Shown: positions 33,512-42,958, counted from the stretch's first letter. The stretch: 64,000 bases of DNA from Mobilibacterium timonense (GCF_900155555.1 NZ_FUHN01000004.1:61775-125774); one strand, 5' to 3'. Notes: a model not told the origin generated them from the letters alone. Numbers and translations: made by a program.

Positions 33512-33735
33512 GTTTCTACCTCCTATCTGATCCGGAACATCGGCCCAAAGCCTCTTTTCCTTTGTAAGGTGGATCGTCTTGACGATTTGCGCTTTAATTT
33601 TCTGACTTGCTCAAAGCATCGTACTGCACAGCGTTTACGTCAAGAAGGATTTTTTCATTTAGTAAGTATCTTTCACCATACTCAGACGTCTCCGGAAGGT
33701 CATACGAAAATGCCGGATCACCCGTTCTGTCGCTC

Positions 33736-34809
33736 TTACTGCTTCAGCTTATATTCCTTTATCTCCATCTCACCTCGCAGCATTGCCAGACAAGCACTGG
33801 AGAGCGCATTCATCTCGTCCTCTCCCGGCACGATCTCGACCGGAGCGATCTTTCCTATTCTGGCCGAGATCCCGCTCGTCACGTATTCGGAGTATGCTAT
33901 ACCGCCGGTCAGAACTATGCAGTCGACATCGAAAGAAAGAACAGAAGCCATTGCACCCGCGTCCTTAGACACCTGGTAAATAAATGCATCCAGTACCTGC
34001 TTCGCCTTTTCGTCTCCACTGCCTGCACGCTTCTCTACCTCGCGCATGTCCGCAGTCCCAAGGTAAGACGTGACCCCACCTTTTCCACGTACCATGGACT
34101 TGAGCTGATCGATGGAGTAGTGCTCCCTCTCTGCCATCTGAAGGAACTGCATCAGCGGCAGCTCACCGGTACGCTGTGGCGAGAAGGCTCCTTCGTCATC
34201 CCTGACGTTGTCCACGATCTTTCCATGATCATGGGCGCCAACAGAAACTCCTCCACCCATGTGAAGGATCACCATGTTCACCTCATCGTAGGATCTGTTG
34301 TATTTCCCGGCGACGATCCTCCCCACCGCCTTCTGATTGAGAACGTGGCATCCCGGCACCCTGGTCAGTGCAGCGGATCCGGATATTCTGGCGATGTCGT
34401 CCCACTCGTCTGCGGTGACGCAGTCGGAAATAAATGCGGGAATGCCCGCCTGACTCGCTATGCGCGAGGCTATAAGCGCCCCGAGGTTTGATGCATGGGG
34501 ATAGCACTGCCCGGTCATCAGAGCTTTCACCATGTCATCGTTGACCTTGTACCCGCCTGCCTTGATGTTGTACAGCATGCCGCCGCGGCCGATGACCGCA
34601 TCCAGGCCGTCTATGCTCACGGAATGCTCTTTCAGCGTATCCCGAACGACATCTGTGCGCATGTCCAGCTGTTCCGGTATCGTTTTGAATGAGCCTATCA
34701 CCTCCGCAGGATGGTCCACCGATTCAACGAATTCCTGATTTTCGCCGTCAAACAAAGCGATTTTCGTGGATGTAGAACCGGGATTTATTACGAGTATCTT
34801 TTCTGCCAT
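33736..34809 (-). CDS. buk: Butyrate kinase
   Basis: ASKHA-fold acid kinase that makes ATP from butyryl phosphate in fermentation. 357 residues. N-terminal phosphate loop VINPGSTSTKIALF near 6-19, RGGMLYNIKAGGY near 75-87, HMGGGVSVGAHDHGKIVD near 183-200, and GGIAYSEYVT near 300. ATG at 34809 follows GAGGGGGGTATT. No phosphotransbutyrylase neighbour. A T-N11-A palindrome lies in the divergent region between it and a degraded LysR gene, which probably once regulated it. The 224-base gap to the next gene downstream (33512-33735) shows no gene or clear terminator. Confidence 0.93.
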   Translation of the reverse strand: MAEKILVINPGSTSTKIALFDGENQEFVESVDHPAEVIGSFKTIPEQLDMRTDVVRDTLKEHSVSIDGLDAVIGRGGMLYNIKAGGYKVNDDMVKALMTGQCYPHASNLGALIASRIASQAGIPAFISDCVTADEWDDIARISGSAALTRVPGCHVLNQKAVGRIVAGKYNRSYDEVNMVILHMGGGVSVGAHDHGKIVDNVRDDEGAFSPQRTGELPLMQFLQMAEREHYSIDQLKSMVRGKGGVTSYLGTADMREVEKRAGSGDEKAKQVLDAFIYQVSKDAGAMASVLSFDVDCIVLTGGIAYSEYVTSGISARIGKIAPVEIVPGEDEMNALSSACLAMLRGEMEIKEYKLKQ

Positions 34810-34911
34810 AATACCCCCCTCTGAAAAACGTTTTCAACTTCTTGCTTATCATACGGAAATATTATACACGGAATGAATGGATCCCGGCCGTTCAAGTTGA
34901 CGTGCTGATGC

Positions 34912-34928
34912 GTTCGAATATTCCGAAC
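34912..34928. promoter_or_regulatory. LysR-type operator candidate (T-N11-A) between buk and the LysR remnant
   Basis: Inverted repeat GTTCG-AATATTC-CGAAC with an internal T-N11-A core (TTCG ... CGAA), the standard LysR-family box, in the divergent intergenic region. Confidence 0.5.
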
Positions 34929-35006
34929 ACCACTCTGCCTGTCCTTGCGGACCTGACGCCAGGCGATATATAATTTCCGGTGATTCCGGAGCATCAGGGA
35001 GGAAAA

Positions 35007-35585
35007 ATGAAACTCGAACAACTGCAGCTTCTCATAGACATGGTCTCCAGAGGCATCGCAAACCTCGGCGTCGTTTCTCTCTTCCACGGCAGCGAATCTA
35101 TCGCCGAGACACGTATGGAAAACGCAGGCGTCCTCTTCCATCCACTTACGGAGCGCAGGCTGTACGCGGTCGTCGGAACGCGCAATCAGTTTCTTTCCAA
35201 AGACGTGGAAAGCGTGAGCCTGGAAGATCTGAGCGGTTTCCCTTATTTTCTGAACTACGATTCAGTCACGGAGTTTTCAATGGAAAGATTTATGGAAAAA
35301 AGGGATCCACTCCGCTCTGTGATACAGGTGACAGACCTGGCCTGCGCCCTCAAGCTGGTCGCGGAAACAGACGGCGTCCTGATCGAGACCGACGACCGCG
35401 AGCTCTACCGGGAATTCTACCAGGCCGAGGGACTGAGATTCATCCCGATGAGCGATGAATCCATGAAATGTACACTTGGCTGGATCAGCAGAAAAGATAC
35501 CAGACTTTCAGAGGTCGCGCGCCACTATATTGAAATCATGGACGATCTCGTTCATGAGATGTGCCGGAATGAAGTAGAGCTCTAA
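35007..35585 (+). CDS. LysR-family regulator remnant lacking the helix-turn-helix (internal deletion)
   Basis: The 192-residue frame starts exactly like a LysR protein (MKLEQLQLLIDMVS, the first helix of the HTH) and then jumps directly to RGIANLGVVSLFHGSES, which matches the middle of the effector-binding domain (usually near residue 125). It continues with a normal LysR co-inducer domain to the end. About 110 residues, including the recognition helix, the linker helix and the first part of subdomain I, are missing without loss of frame. The ribosome site AGGGAGGAAAA and a promoter TTGCGG-18-TATAAT are intact. It cannot bind DNA in the usual way; most likely a decaying gene. Confidence 0.75.
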   Translation: MKLEQLQLLIDMVSRGIANLGVVSLFHGSESIAETRMENAGVLFHPLTERRLYAVVGTRNQFLSKDVESVSLEDLSGFPYFLNYDSVTEFSMERFMEKRDPLRSVIQVTDLACALKLVAETDGVLIETDDRELYREFYQAEGLRFIPMSDESMKCTLGWISRKDTRLSEVARHYIEIMDDLVHEMCRNEVEL

Positions 35586-35667
35586 AATCCCGACTTACTA
35601 AATAATATATACTTCGTTGTTATCACCCGGCGGCCTGCGCCGCGATCAGATATTTCGAGGAAACGAC

Positions 35668-36018
35668 ATGAAAAAAGAAACATGTGAAAAAGCAAACCAG
35701 TTCGGAATGTGTCCCTATGTCACCGCCCAGCAGCTGCTGTCCGGAAAGTGGGCCATTCTCATCCTCCACACACTCGCCGACGGAACGAAGAGATTCAACC
35801 AGATCCAGCGCGAGATCGACATCACCCAGGCTACGCTGTCGAACCAGCTGAAAGCTCTGGAAGCAGAAGGCCTTGTCTCCAGGACCGTGTATCCGGAGGT
35901 CCCGCCACGGGTGGAGTACTCCCTGACCGACATCGGGGCCAGGTTCAAACCAGTGCTCGACAGCATCGAAGTGTGGGGCAGGGAGTACATCGAATTCCTG
36001 AAGGAAAAGAACAAGTAG
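35668..36018 (+). CDS. HxlR-family winged-helix transcriptional regulator
   Basis: Small MarR-like regulator, 116 residues from the ATG at 35668 (CGAGGAAACGAC upstream). The family's N-terminal cysteine context (CPYVTAQQLLSGKW), a helix-turn-helix (RFNQIQREIDITQATLSNQLKALE) and wing (GLVSRTVYPEVPPRVEYSLTDIG) are all clear. HxlR proteins often respond to aldehydes or redox through the conserved cysteine. Next to the LysR remnant on the same strand; the regulated gene is not evident. Confidence 0.92.
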   Translation: MKKETCEKANQFGMCPYVTAQQLLSGKWAILILHTLADGTKRFNQIQREIDITQATLSNQLKALEAEGLVSRTVYPEVPPRVEYSLTDIGARFKPVLDSIEVWGREYIEFLKEKNK

Positions 36019-36100
36019 ACACGCGCAGGGGAAAGCTGGCACGGCGTGAGAAATTGCGAAGAGCGCCGCGCTGATGCTCCCGCAGCCTCGCGGCAGCTGA

Positions 36101-36149
36101 AAAAAAAGGGCAGATCCCCGCAGTATGTGCGAAGATCTGCCCTTTTTTC
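36101..36149. terminator. Bidirectional terminator between hxlR and the patatin gene
   Basis: AAAAAAA-GGGCAGAT ... ATCTGCCC-TTTTTT with a loop of 18 bases. Confidence 0.9.
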
Positions 36150-36165
36150 ATTTCGTGTTAACGAC

Positions 36166-37029
36166 CTACTTCTGATCTCCCGTCCAGCCGTGGTATTTAA
36201 GGAAATTCGGGATTGCTTGAGCAGCGACGAGTCCTTGCCTGTAAAGGCTCTTCAGCTGGTCGATGTTCCTGGTCAGGGTCTTCAGGCCGCTGATGTCCTC
36301 GGGAGCCACGATCAGGACATCCCCGTCTGCCTCAAGCTGCATCACCTCGGCCATCTGTGTGTTGTAGAGATCGGCCCTCTCCCACAGGCGCTTCGCCGAC
36401 TCGGGATAGCTGAAGTTCAGCACCCTTGCGAAAGCCTCATCCTTATCCGGCTTTCTCCACTCGCCTTTCGGCCTCGTAAGGACCACCACGAGGGCGTCGC
36501 ATCCGTCCTCAAAGGCCTTCTTGTAAGGGATGGGATCGCTCAGACCTCCGTCCAGGTATTTCACACCGCCTATCTCGTACGGCTTGTTGATCACCGGGAC
36601 CGTTGATGACGCCATTATCACCCTGTAGTCTCCGTTGGACATGTCCTCCTTGGTGAAATACCTCGGCATCCCGGTCTCCGCGTTTGTTGCCACGATCACA
36701 AATGGCGACCTGCAGCTGCTCATGGCCTCGTAGTCCAGCGGATATTCACCGTCATCTGCAGAAAGCTCGCCATATGTGTACTCGAGGTCCACATATGAGC
36801 CGGTCTTTGCGAAATTGTGCCAGCTCATGGTCTCTCCCCTGAAGCAGTAGTCGGTGTAGAAATCATAATTCCTGAACATCTGGCCCGCCTCGTAGGAGCA
36901 CAGGTTGGCGCTGCCGGCGGAAACGCCGATGCAGTAATCAAGCATGATCTTCCTGTCCATGAGGAAATCCGTAACTCCGGCGCCGAAGATCCCTCTCAGG
37001 CCGCCGCCTACATCAATAATTCCGATCAT
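36166..37029 (-). CDS. Patatin-like phospholipase family protein
   Basis: Serine acyl hydrolase using a Ser-Asp dyad. 287 residues. Oxyanion motif GGGLRGIFGAG near residue 8, nucleophile elbow GVSAGSAN near 35 (GxSxG), and the catalytic Asp in DGGLSDPIP near 165. RssA/YjjU-type stand-alone patatin with no membrane helix or signal peptide, so probably cytoplasmic. ATG follows GGGGAGAGAAAAAT. 70 bases downstream of the MsrA-PGAM fusion. Confidence 0.92.
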   Translation of the reverse strand: MIGIIDVGGGLRGIFGAGVTDFLMDRKIMLDYCIGVSAGSANLCSYEAGQMFRNYDFYTDYCFRGETMSWHNFAKTGSYVDLEYTYGELSADDGEYPLDYEAMSSCRSPFVIVATNAETGMPRYFTKEDMSNGDYRVIMASSTVPVINKPYEIGGVKYLDGGLSDPIPYKKAFEDGCDALVVVLTRPKGEWRKPDKDEAFARVLNFSYPESAKRLWERADLYNTQMAEVMQLEADGDVLIVAPEDISGLKTLTRNIDQLKSLYRQGLVAAQAIPNFLKYHGWTGDQK

Positions 37030-37098
37030 ATTTTTCTCTCCCCTGTATACAATTCTCCGAAGCCGGTCACGGCCTGGATGCAGGACATCGGACCGGGC

Positions 37099-38232
37099 TC
37101 ACTTCCTGAATGACACTCCCCTCGGGATGAGTCCTGACGGTATTGAAAGCTTCTCGTCCCTTATCAGGAACTCGCCGTCCACCACGTCGATGATATAGAT
37201 ATCGCAGTTTCCCACGTTCTCGTCCCAGAAATACTCAAGATCCTTGTCCCTGATAGCCGACAGTATGGAATGGATGGCCGTCCCGTGGGACGTGAGGAGG
37301 ATGTTCTTCCCGGGAGCCGTGTCTTTGAGTTCATTCATCAGGCCCATGAGCCTTGCGGTCAGCTCCTGGTATGTCTCTCCGCCCTCAAGTGGAACGTATT
37401 TCTCGGGTGCCGTGAAAAAGTATTTCTGGTCGTCCGTGAGTTCCGCGTATTTCTGCCCCTCTATCGGGCCGAAGGACATCTCAGCAAGGCGGTCTTCGAT
37501 GATGAAGTCCTCCCTGCTCACACCCGTGACCAGTTCACAGGTCTGGATCGCACGGATCAGCGGGCTGCAGTAGATCCTGTCAAAGGTGATCCCCTTTTCC
37601 CTGACCACCTCTGCCATTTCCCTCGCCTGCTCCTTGCCCGTATCGTTCAGCGGGATGTCCATCCTCCCCTGGAGACGCCGCTCCAGGTTCAGCTCCGTGC
37701 GCCCGTGGCGCAGCAGGTAGAAACGCATGGATCTCTCTTTTCTCTTCTTCTGAAGATCAAAGGACCTTCCTGAGATGTGGCAGTATCCCCCCGGGTTGCG
37801 GTCCAGATATTTCTGGTGGTACTCCTCCGCCGGCCAGAAGTTCTCAAGCTCCTGAGCCTCCACCACGATGGGATCATCGTAGTTCTTCTGGGCCTTCTTG
37901 AAGGCGGCCCTAATGATAGGTCTCTGCTCCTGGTCTGTGTAGTAAACTCCAGTCCTGTACTGGGTCCCCATGTCCGCGCCCTGCCTGTTGAGCGAAGTCG
38001 GGTCGATCACCATGAAGAAGTAGTCCAGGAGCTCCGGAAGGGTGATCCTCCAGGGATCGTAGTCCACCTTCACCGTCTCAGCATGGCCGGTCCTGTACAG
38101 CTGCTCATAGGTCGGATGATCTGTCCTGCCGTTGGCGTATCCCACCGTCGTGGACACCACGCCGTCGAACTGATCGAAGAATTTCTGGGTCCCCCAGAAG
38201 CATCCCCCTGCAAAGTATATAGTCTTCAACAT
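37099..38232 (-). CDS. msrA: Fusion of methionine sulfoxide reductase A with a histidine phosphatase (phosphoglycerate-mutase family)
   Basis: 377 residues in one uninterrupted frame. Residues 1-155 are a full MsrA: catalytic Cys11 in AGGCFWG, GHAETVKVDYD near 49-59, and GGYCHI at the usual C terminus. A short basic linker (about 156-168) joins residues 169-377, a phosphoglycerate-mutase-like phosphatase: R175-H176-G177 with the nucleophilic His176, an acid region EMSFGPIEGQ, and the second His in LTSHGTAIHS. Met169 (37728) follows AAGAGAGATCC and could serve as an internal start giving free phosphatase. This pairing is unusual; MsrA is normally fused to MsrB. 12 bases downstream of pgi. Confidence 0.9.
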   Translation of the reverse strand: MLKTIYFAGGCFWGTQKFFDQFDGVVSTTVGYANGRTDHPTYEQLYRTGHAETVKVDYDPWRITLPELLDYFFMVIDPTSLNRQGADMGTQYRTGVYYTDQEQRPIIRAAFKKAQKNYDDPIVVEAQELENFWPAEEYHQKYLDRNPGGYCHISGRSFDLQKKRKERSMRFYLLRHGRTELNLERRLQGRMDIPLNDTGKEQAREMAEVVREKGITFDRIYCSPLIRAIQTCELVTGVSREDFIIEDRLAEMSFGPIEGQKYAELTDDQKYFFTAPEKYVPLEGGETYQELTARLMGLMNELKDTAPGKNILLTSHGTAIHSILSAIRDKDLEYFWDENVGNCDIYIIDVVDGEFLIRDEKLSIPSGLIPRGVSFRK

Positions 38233-38244
38233 TAACTCCCGTTT

Positions 38245-39486
38245 CTAGAGGGCCTCGATGTAGCTCCTCATCTCTTTCTTGTATGCTTCAACTCCCGGCT
38301 GGTCAAAAGGATCCACTCCCGAAAGGAGAGCGGAGACCCCGCACTGGATCTCGAAATAATACAGCAGCTCGCCCGTGATCTCCTCGTCGACCCTCGGCAC
38401 GCTTATCCGGATCACCGGAATGCCAGCCTTGATGTGGGCGTCGGCAACGCCGTTCACGGCGCACCTGTTGATCTGCTCTATTGTTTTTCCCGCAAAAGGC
38501 TTCATGGCGATGTCCGGGATCCTCTCATCGGCGGCCGCCTCATCGGCGGTTATGAATGTCTCGAAGAAGCACTGTGTCCCCTGCTGCAGGAACTGTCCCA
38601 TGGAATGGAGATCGCGGCTGAACATGAGAGAGGCCGGGAAAAGTCCTTTCCCATCTTTGCCCTCGCTCTCGCCGAAGAGCTGCTTGAGCCATTCGCCGAA
38701 GTACGCGAAATACGGATCGAAGAACTCGAACACCTCGATCTTCTTTCCCTTTTCATACTGAAGGTTTCTGGCGATGCTGTAATCCAGCCCGTCACCAGCG
38801 AAGGACTCCTTGTCTGCGATGCTCCGGGCACCCTTCATGATCTTCTCGATATCGATGCCGGCGACGGCGATCGGCAGGAGCCCCACCGGCGTGAGCACAG
38901 AATACCGTCCTCCGATATCCAGGGCAAGGTCGAAGATCCTGCACCCCTCTTCAGAAGCCTGATCGAAGAGGAAGCTGGACTTGTGCTCCGTGACCACGTA
39001 AGTCCTTTTCGCCGTCTCATCCGGCCCGTATTTTTCAAGCATCATCTCCTTGAAGATGCCATAAGCGCTGAGCGTCTCCGTGGTGCTCCCGGATTTCGAG
39101 ATAACACACAGGGAGAAGTCGCTGTCACCGATCTGCCGCTTTACCTCCTGTATATACCTTCCGCTGAAATTGTACCCGGCGAAGATCACCCTGGTCCTGT
39201 CTTTTTCATCCACAGGCTCCAGCAGGTCTATGACGGCCTTCGCACCCATGAAGGAGCCGCCAACACCCAGAACGACGAAGAAATCGCTTTTTCCGCGTAT
39301 CTCTGCCGCCGTGTCCTCCAGCTCTCTGACCATCTCATCCGTAAACGTGTGAGGGTCGTTGACCCAGCCGGTAAAATGAAGCTCGCCTGACCACAGTCTG
39401 TCCAGGGCACCGGCCACATCTTTCCTTCTCTTTTCTATCGCTCTGACATCAAGTCCACCGTATGTGAGATCTGCTTTGATATCCAT
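38245..39486 (-). CDS. pgi: Glucose-6-phosphate isomerase
   Basis: Interconverts glucose-6-phosphate and fructose-6-phosphate. 413 residues from the ATG at 39486, which has AAGGAG at six bases; another ATG two codons upstream abuts the ribosome site and is less likely. Signature regions: FFVVLGVGGSFMGAKA near 70, the sugar-phosphate loop SKSGSTTET near 130, and GTQCFFETFI near 300. The short length matches the compact PGI of Bacillota. Adjoins the glycogen locus, to which it supplies hexose phosphate through phosphoglucomutase. Confidence 0.94.
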   Translation of the reverse strand: MDIKADLTYGGLDVRAIEKRRKDVAGALDRLWSGELHFTGWVNDPHTFTDEMVRELEDTAAEIRGKSDFFVVLGVGGSFMGAKAVIDLLEPVDEKDRTRVIFAGYNFSGRYIQEVKRQIGDSDFSLCVISKSGSTTETLSAYGIFKEMMLEKYGPDETAKRTYVVTEHKSSFLFDQASEEGCRIFDLALDIGGRYSVLTPVGLLPIAVAGIDIEKIMKGARSIADKESFAGDGLDYSIARNLQYEKGKKIEVFEFFDPYFAYFGEWLKQLFGESEGKDGKGLFPASLMFSRDLHSMGQFLQQGTQCFFETFITADEAAADERIPDIAMKPFAGKTIEQINRCAVNGVADAHIKAGIPVIRISVPRVDEEITGELLYYFEIQCGVSALLSGVDPFDQPGVEAYKKEMRSYIEAL

Positions 39487-39524
39487 CGTCATCTCCTTAC
39501 TGGTTCTGAAACTCATGCGTAATG

Positions 39525-39553
39525 ATTATAATATCTGATTCAAGGATTGTCTA
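39525..39553 (-). promoter_or_regulatory. pgi promoter
   Basis: Reverse-strand TAGACA (39548-39553), 17-base spacer, TATAAT (39525-39530). The malQ gene diverges from the same short intergenic region. Confidence 0.65.
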
Positions 39554-39604
39554 ACTTGTGGTATCATTGGTCGGAATCTTTTCCGAGAAAGGACGGGCGT
39601 GCCA

Positions 39605-41179
39605 ATGAGCGCAGCACTTCAAACGAGAGACAGACGCAGATGTGCCGGCATACTGATGCCGGTTTTTTCCCTTCCATCGGAGCACGGCATTGGATGCTTC
39701 GACAAGGAGGCCCGGGAGTTCATCACCATGCTGGCGGTCGCCGGGCAGTCGCGATGGCAGATACTCCCACTCGGGCCCGTGGGCGAGGGAAATTCCCCCT
39801 ACCAGCCACGATCCTGCTTCGCAGGTGATCCGATATACATCGATCCTGTACGTCTCCTGGAAAAAAATCTCATCACACCGCGAGAGGTGGTGGAGATGAA
39901 GGGGATCATGAAGGCATCTCCGGAGGCTTCCGGCTCGCGCTCCCTGAGGGCAGTGAATTACCATGCCGTTAGAAATGGAAGAGAATACATTTTCCAGAAG
40001 GCCTTCGACCGCTTCGTCCCGGATCAGGATTACGCGGATTTCGAACAGGAAAACCGCTTCTGGCTCGAGGACTACGCACTCTTCGAGTCCATGAGCACCG
40101 TATTCGGCACCAGCTCATGGGACCGCTGGCCGGATGAGCTGCGCTTCCGGGATCCGGATGCCCTGAAGCGGTGGACTTCGAAGCACTGGAAGCTCATCGA
40201 CATGAACAAATGGCTCCAGTTCGAGTTCTTCCAGGAATGGAATGCCATTCTCAGATTTGCTCATCAGAGAGGGATAAATATCATCGGCGATCTCCCGATA
40301 TATGCGGCCTACGAGAGTGCGGACTGCTGGGCCCATCCTGAGCTCTTCCAGCTGGACTCCGACCTTAAGCGGGCCGACGTTTCCGGTGCGCCCCCAGATG
40401 GTTTCAATCCGGAGGGGCAGGTATGGGGCAACCCGCTCTACGACTGGAAATACCACCAGAATACCGACTTCAGCTGGTGGATCTCCAGGATAAAGCACAA
40501 TTTATCTATGTTCGACACACTGCGGCTGGACCATACCAGGGGCTTCTGCGCCTACTATTCCGTGCCTGCAGGAGAGGCCACCGGACTTCACGGACACTGG
40601 GAGGCAGGCCCTGGCCTGGAGTTTTTCCGCGCAGTAGAAAAGGCCCTCGGGCCATGTGATCTCATAGCCGAGGACCTCGGATTCATTACAGACGATGTGG
40701 TGGAGATGGTCAGGGCCGCCGGTCTCCCCGGTATGAAGGTCCTCCAGTTCGCCTTCGACGGCGATCCGGACAACCCGTATCTCCCCGAAAACATCAGGGA
40801 AGAAAGCGTAGTCTACACCGGCACCCACGATAACGACACCTCCGTCGGATGGTTCAGCTCGCTCGACCAGGGCACACGTGAGAAGATCACTCTCTACCTG
40901 AGAGAGAGAGAAGGCATCCGCATGTCCGCCGCCGGCAGAGCCCCGGTGTTCAGTTCCCAGTCAGCCGCCATCTCACTGATGCAGAACGCCCTCATGACCA
41001 GGGCTTACATGTGCATCATCCCTATGGGGGACTATCTCCTTCTCGGCTCGCAGGGGCGGATCAACACCCCTGGCACGGTAAAAGGAAACTGGGAGTGGCG
41101 CATGGAAAAAGATGCTTTCACTCCTGAGCTCGCCGCATCCATAAGGAGCTCATGCAGGAGGTGTGGGAGGAACAACTAA
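39605..41179 (+). CDS. malQ: 4-alpha-glucanotransferase (amylomaltase)
   Basis: GH77 enzyme that transfers alpha-1,4-glucan segments between maltodextrins. 524 residues from the ATG at 39605; a GTG two codons earlier (39599) is nearer to the AAAGGA site and is equally possible. Motifs: LPSEHGIGCF near the start, IIGDLPIYAAYESAD, FDTLRLDHTRGF (nucleophile Asp region), LIAEDLGFIT (general acid Glu) and TGTHDNDTSVGWF (third catalytic Asp). Stands alone on the plus strand between pgi and the convergent phosphoglucomutase; no terminator is visible in the 27-base gap. Confidence 0.95.
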   Translation: MSAALQTRDRRRCAGILMPVFSLPSEHGIGCFDKEAREFITMLAVAGQSRWQILPLGPVGEGNSPYQPRSCFAGDPIYIDPVRLLEKNLITPREVVEMKGIMKASPEASGSRSLRAVNYHAVRNGREYIFQKAFDRFVPDQDYADFEQENRFWLEDYALFESMSTVFGTSSWDRWPDELRFRDPDALKRWTSKHWKLIDMNKWLQFEFFQEWNAILRFAHQRGINIIGDLPIYAAYESADCWAHPELFQLDSDLKRADVSGAPPDGFNPEGQVWGNPLYDWKYHQNTDFSWWISRIKHNLSMFDTLRLDHTRGFCAYYSVPAGEATGLHGHWEAGPGLEFFRAVEKALGPCDLIAEDLGFITDDVVEMVRAAGLPGMKVLQFAFDGDPDNPYLPENIREESVVYTGTHDNDTSVGWFSSLDQGTREKITLYLREREGIRMSAAGRAPVFSSQSAAISLMQNALMTRAYMCIIPMGDYLLLGSQGRINTPGTVKGNWEWRMEKDAFTPELAASIRSSCRRCGRNN

Positions 41180-41206
41180 CACGGAACACCGCAGGAGGGA
41201 TCGCGC

Positions 41207-42925
41207 CTATGACAGGCGCTTCATCCCTTCTGTTTTTATCTTTTCGAAGAGTTCTTCTGCCTCTCTGCCGTCCTTCCCCTTAGTCATGATGTACAGCTTC
41301 ACCTTAGGCTCTGTACCAGAAGGGCGAACTATCATGGAGCAGCCTCCCTCCAGATCGTAGAAGAGGACGTTGCTCTCCGGGAGGCCTGTGGATGATACAG
41401 AACCATCTCTCAGGTCCCGGATCTCCCCGGTCTTGTAGTCCCTTATCCTGTCCACCTTCTGGCAGAGCTTTTCAGGCGGATCGCTGCGGAGACCGTCCAT
41501 GATGGAGGACATCTTCTCCCTGGCGCCCAGCCCCGTGAACGGGACCGAAACGACACCTTCCTTGAAATATCCGTATTTTTCGTAGAGCTCCTGCATCCCC
41601 TGATACAGGCTCATCCCTCTCAGCTTGTACATGCAGCCCATCTCGGCGATGAGCATGGATGCCACCACGGCGTCCTTGTCTCTCGCGTACGTTCCGGCAA
41701 GGTAGCCGTTGCTCTCCTCGAATCCGAAGAGGAATGTGTGGCCTCCAGAGGCCTGGAACTCCTTTATCTTTTCTCCTATGTACTTGAAGCCCGTCAGGGT
41801 CTCGAAGATCTCGACGCCGTTTGCCCTGCAGATCTCGTTTGCCATGGTGGTGGAAACGATGCTCTTAACGGCCGCGGCGTTCTCCGGCAACGTGCCCTGC
41901 TCTCTCCTGGCTGTTATGAGGTAGTTGAGCAGCAGAACGCCTATCTGGTTTCCCGTCAGGGTCTCGTAGTCATCTCCGTTTCTCACCACGATCCCGCAGC
42001 GGTCCCCGTCAGGATCCGTGCCAATGATAAGGTCCACGTTATTTTTCCTGGCCATGTCCACGGCCAGGTGGAATCCTTCGATGTATTCCGGGTTCGGTGA
42101 CTTCACGGTAGGAAAATCACCGTCGATCACCATCTGCTCAGGGACGGTGAGAACGTGTTTCATGCCCAGTCTCTTCAGGACTTCAGGCACCAGCTTGTAT
42201 CCGGTGCCATGGAAAGGCGTATAGATGATGGTGAAGTCATCTGCCGCCTTTTCGACGTACTTTCCGCCCACCGACTGCTCCAGGACCTTCGACATGTACT
42301 TTTCATCGATATCTCGTCCGATGACGGTGATCAGTCCCTTTTCTATCCCTTCTTCGAACCCCATGGTCATGACGTCGTCGAAGATGTCGTTCCTTTCCAT
42401 TGAGGCCGATACCTGAGCGGCGTGTTCAGGCGGGAGCTGTGCCCCGTCAGACCAGTAGACCTTGTAGCCGTTGTATTCCTTCGTGTTGTGGCTTGCGGTA
42501 ATGTTGATCCCGGCGACGGAACCAGTCTCCCTCAGAGCGAAGCTGAGCTCAGGCGTCGGTCTCAGCTCGTCGAAAATGTTTACGTGTATCCCGTTGGCCG
42601 CAAGGACTCCGGCCGACTCCTCGGCAAAACGTCTGCTGTTGTTCCTGGAATCGTAGGATATGGTCACTCCTCCTCCCACATTCTCCCCGCAGTTTCTTAT
42701 CAGGTCAGCCAGCCCCTGGGTGGCATATCTCACGGTATAGACGTTCATGCCGTTCATTCCTGCTCTCATGACTTCCCTGAGTCCCGCGGTGCCGAAGTTC
42801 ATCATTCCCGAGAAGCGGAGGCGGATCTCATCGTCGTTTCCATCCAGGGCCTTCAGCTCCCCCTTTGTCTCCTCGTCCACCACAGGGCTGTTCAGCCACT
42901 TCATGTATTCATCGATATAGCTCAT
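41207..42925 (-). CDS. pgcA: Phosphoglucomutase / phospho-sugar mutase
   Basis: Interconverts glucose-6-phosphate and glucose-1-phosphate for glycogen synthesis and use. 572 residues, the alpha-PGM length of Bacillota. Active-site phosphoserine loop NITASHNTKEYNGYK, metal loop TDPDGDRCG, sugar-specificity loop FGFEESNGYLAG and phosphate-binding C-terminal RPSGTEPKVK are all present. ATG at 42925 follows GAGGAGACAAAAA. Last gene of the glgB-glgC-glgD-GH13-pgcA run (33 bases after the GH13 gene). Confidence 0.94.
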   Translation of the reverse strand: MSYIDEYMKWLNSPVVDEETKGELKALDGNDDEIRLRFSGMMNFGTAGLREVMRAGMNGMNVYTVRYATQGLADLIRNCGENVGGGVTISYDSRNNSRRFAEESAGVLAANGIHVNIFDELRPTPELSFALRETGSVAGINITASHNTKEYNGYKVYWSDGAQLPPEHAAQVSASMERNDIFDDVMTMGFEEGIEKGLITVIGRDIDEKYMSKVLEQSVGGKYVEKAADDFTIIYTPFHGTGYKLVPEVLKRLGMKHVLTVPEQMVIDGDFPTVKSPNPEYIEGFHLAVDMARKNNVDLIIGTDPDGDRCGIVVRNGDDYETLTGNQIGVLLLNYLITARREQGTLPENAAAVKSIVSTTMANEICRANGVEIFETLTGFKYIGEKIKEFQASGGHTFLFGFEESNGYLAGTYARDKDAVVASMLIAEMGCMYKLRGMSLYQGMQELYEKYGYFKEGVVSVPFTGLGAREKMSSIMDGLRSDPPEKLCQKVDRIRDYKTGEIRDLRDGSVSSTGLPESNVLFYDLEGGCSMIVRPSGTEPKVKLYIMTKGKDGREAEELFEKIKTEGMKRLS

Positions 42926-42958
42926 TTTTTGTCTCCTCGTACACGTTATTCTTAAAGA

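Noticed and set aside
34980..35006. Longer start for the LysR remnant
   Set aside because: The nine extra codons have no ribosome site, whereas the ATG at 35007 follows AGGGAGGAAAA and matches the usual LysR N terminus.
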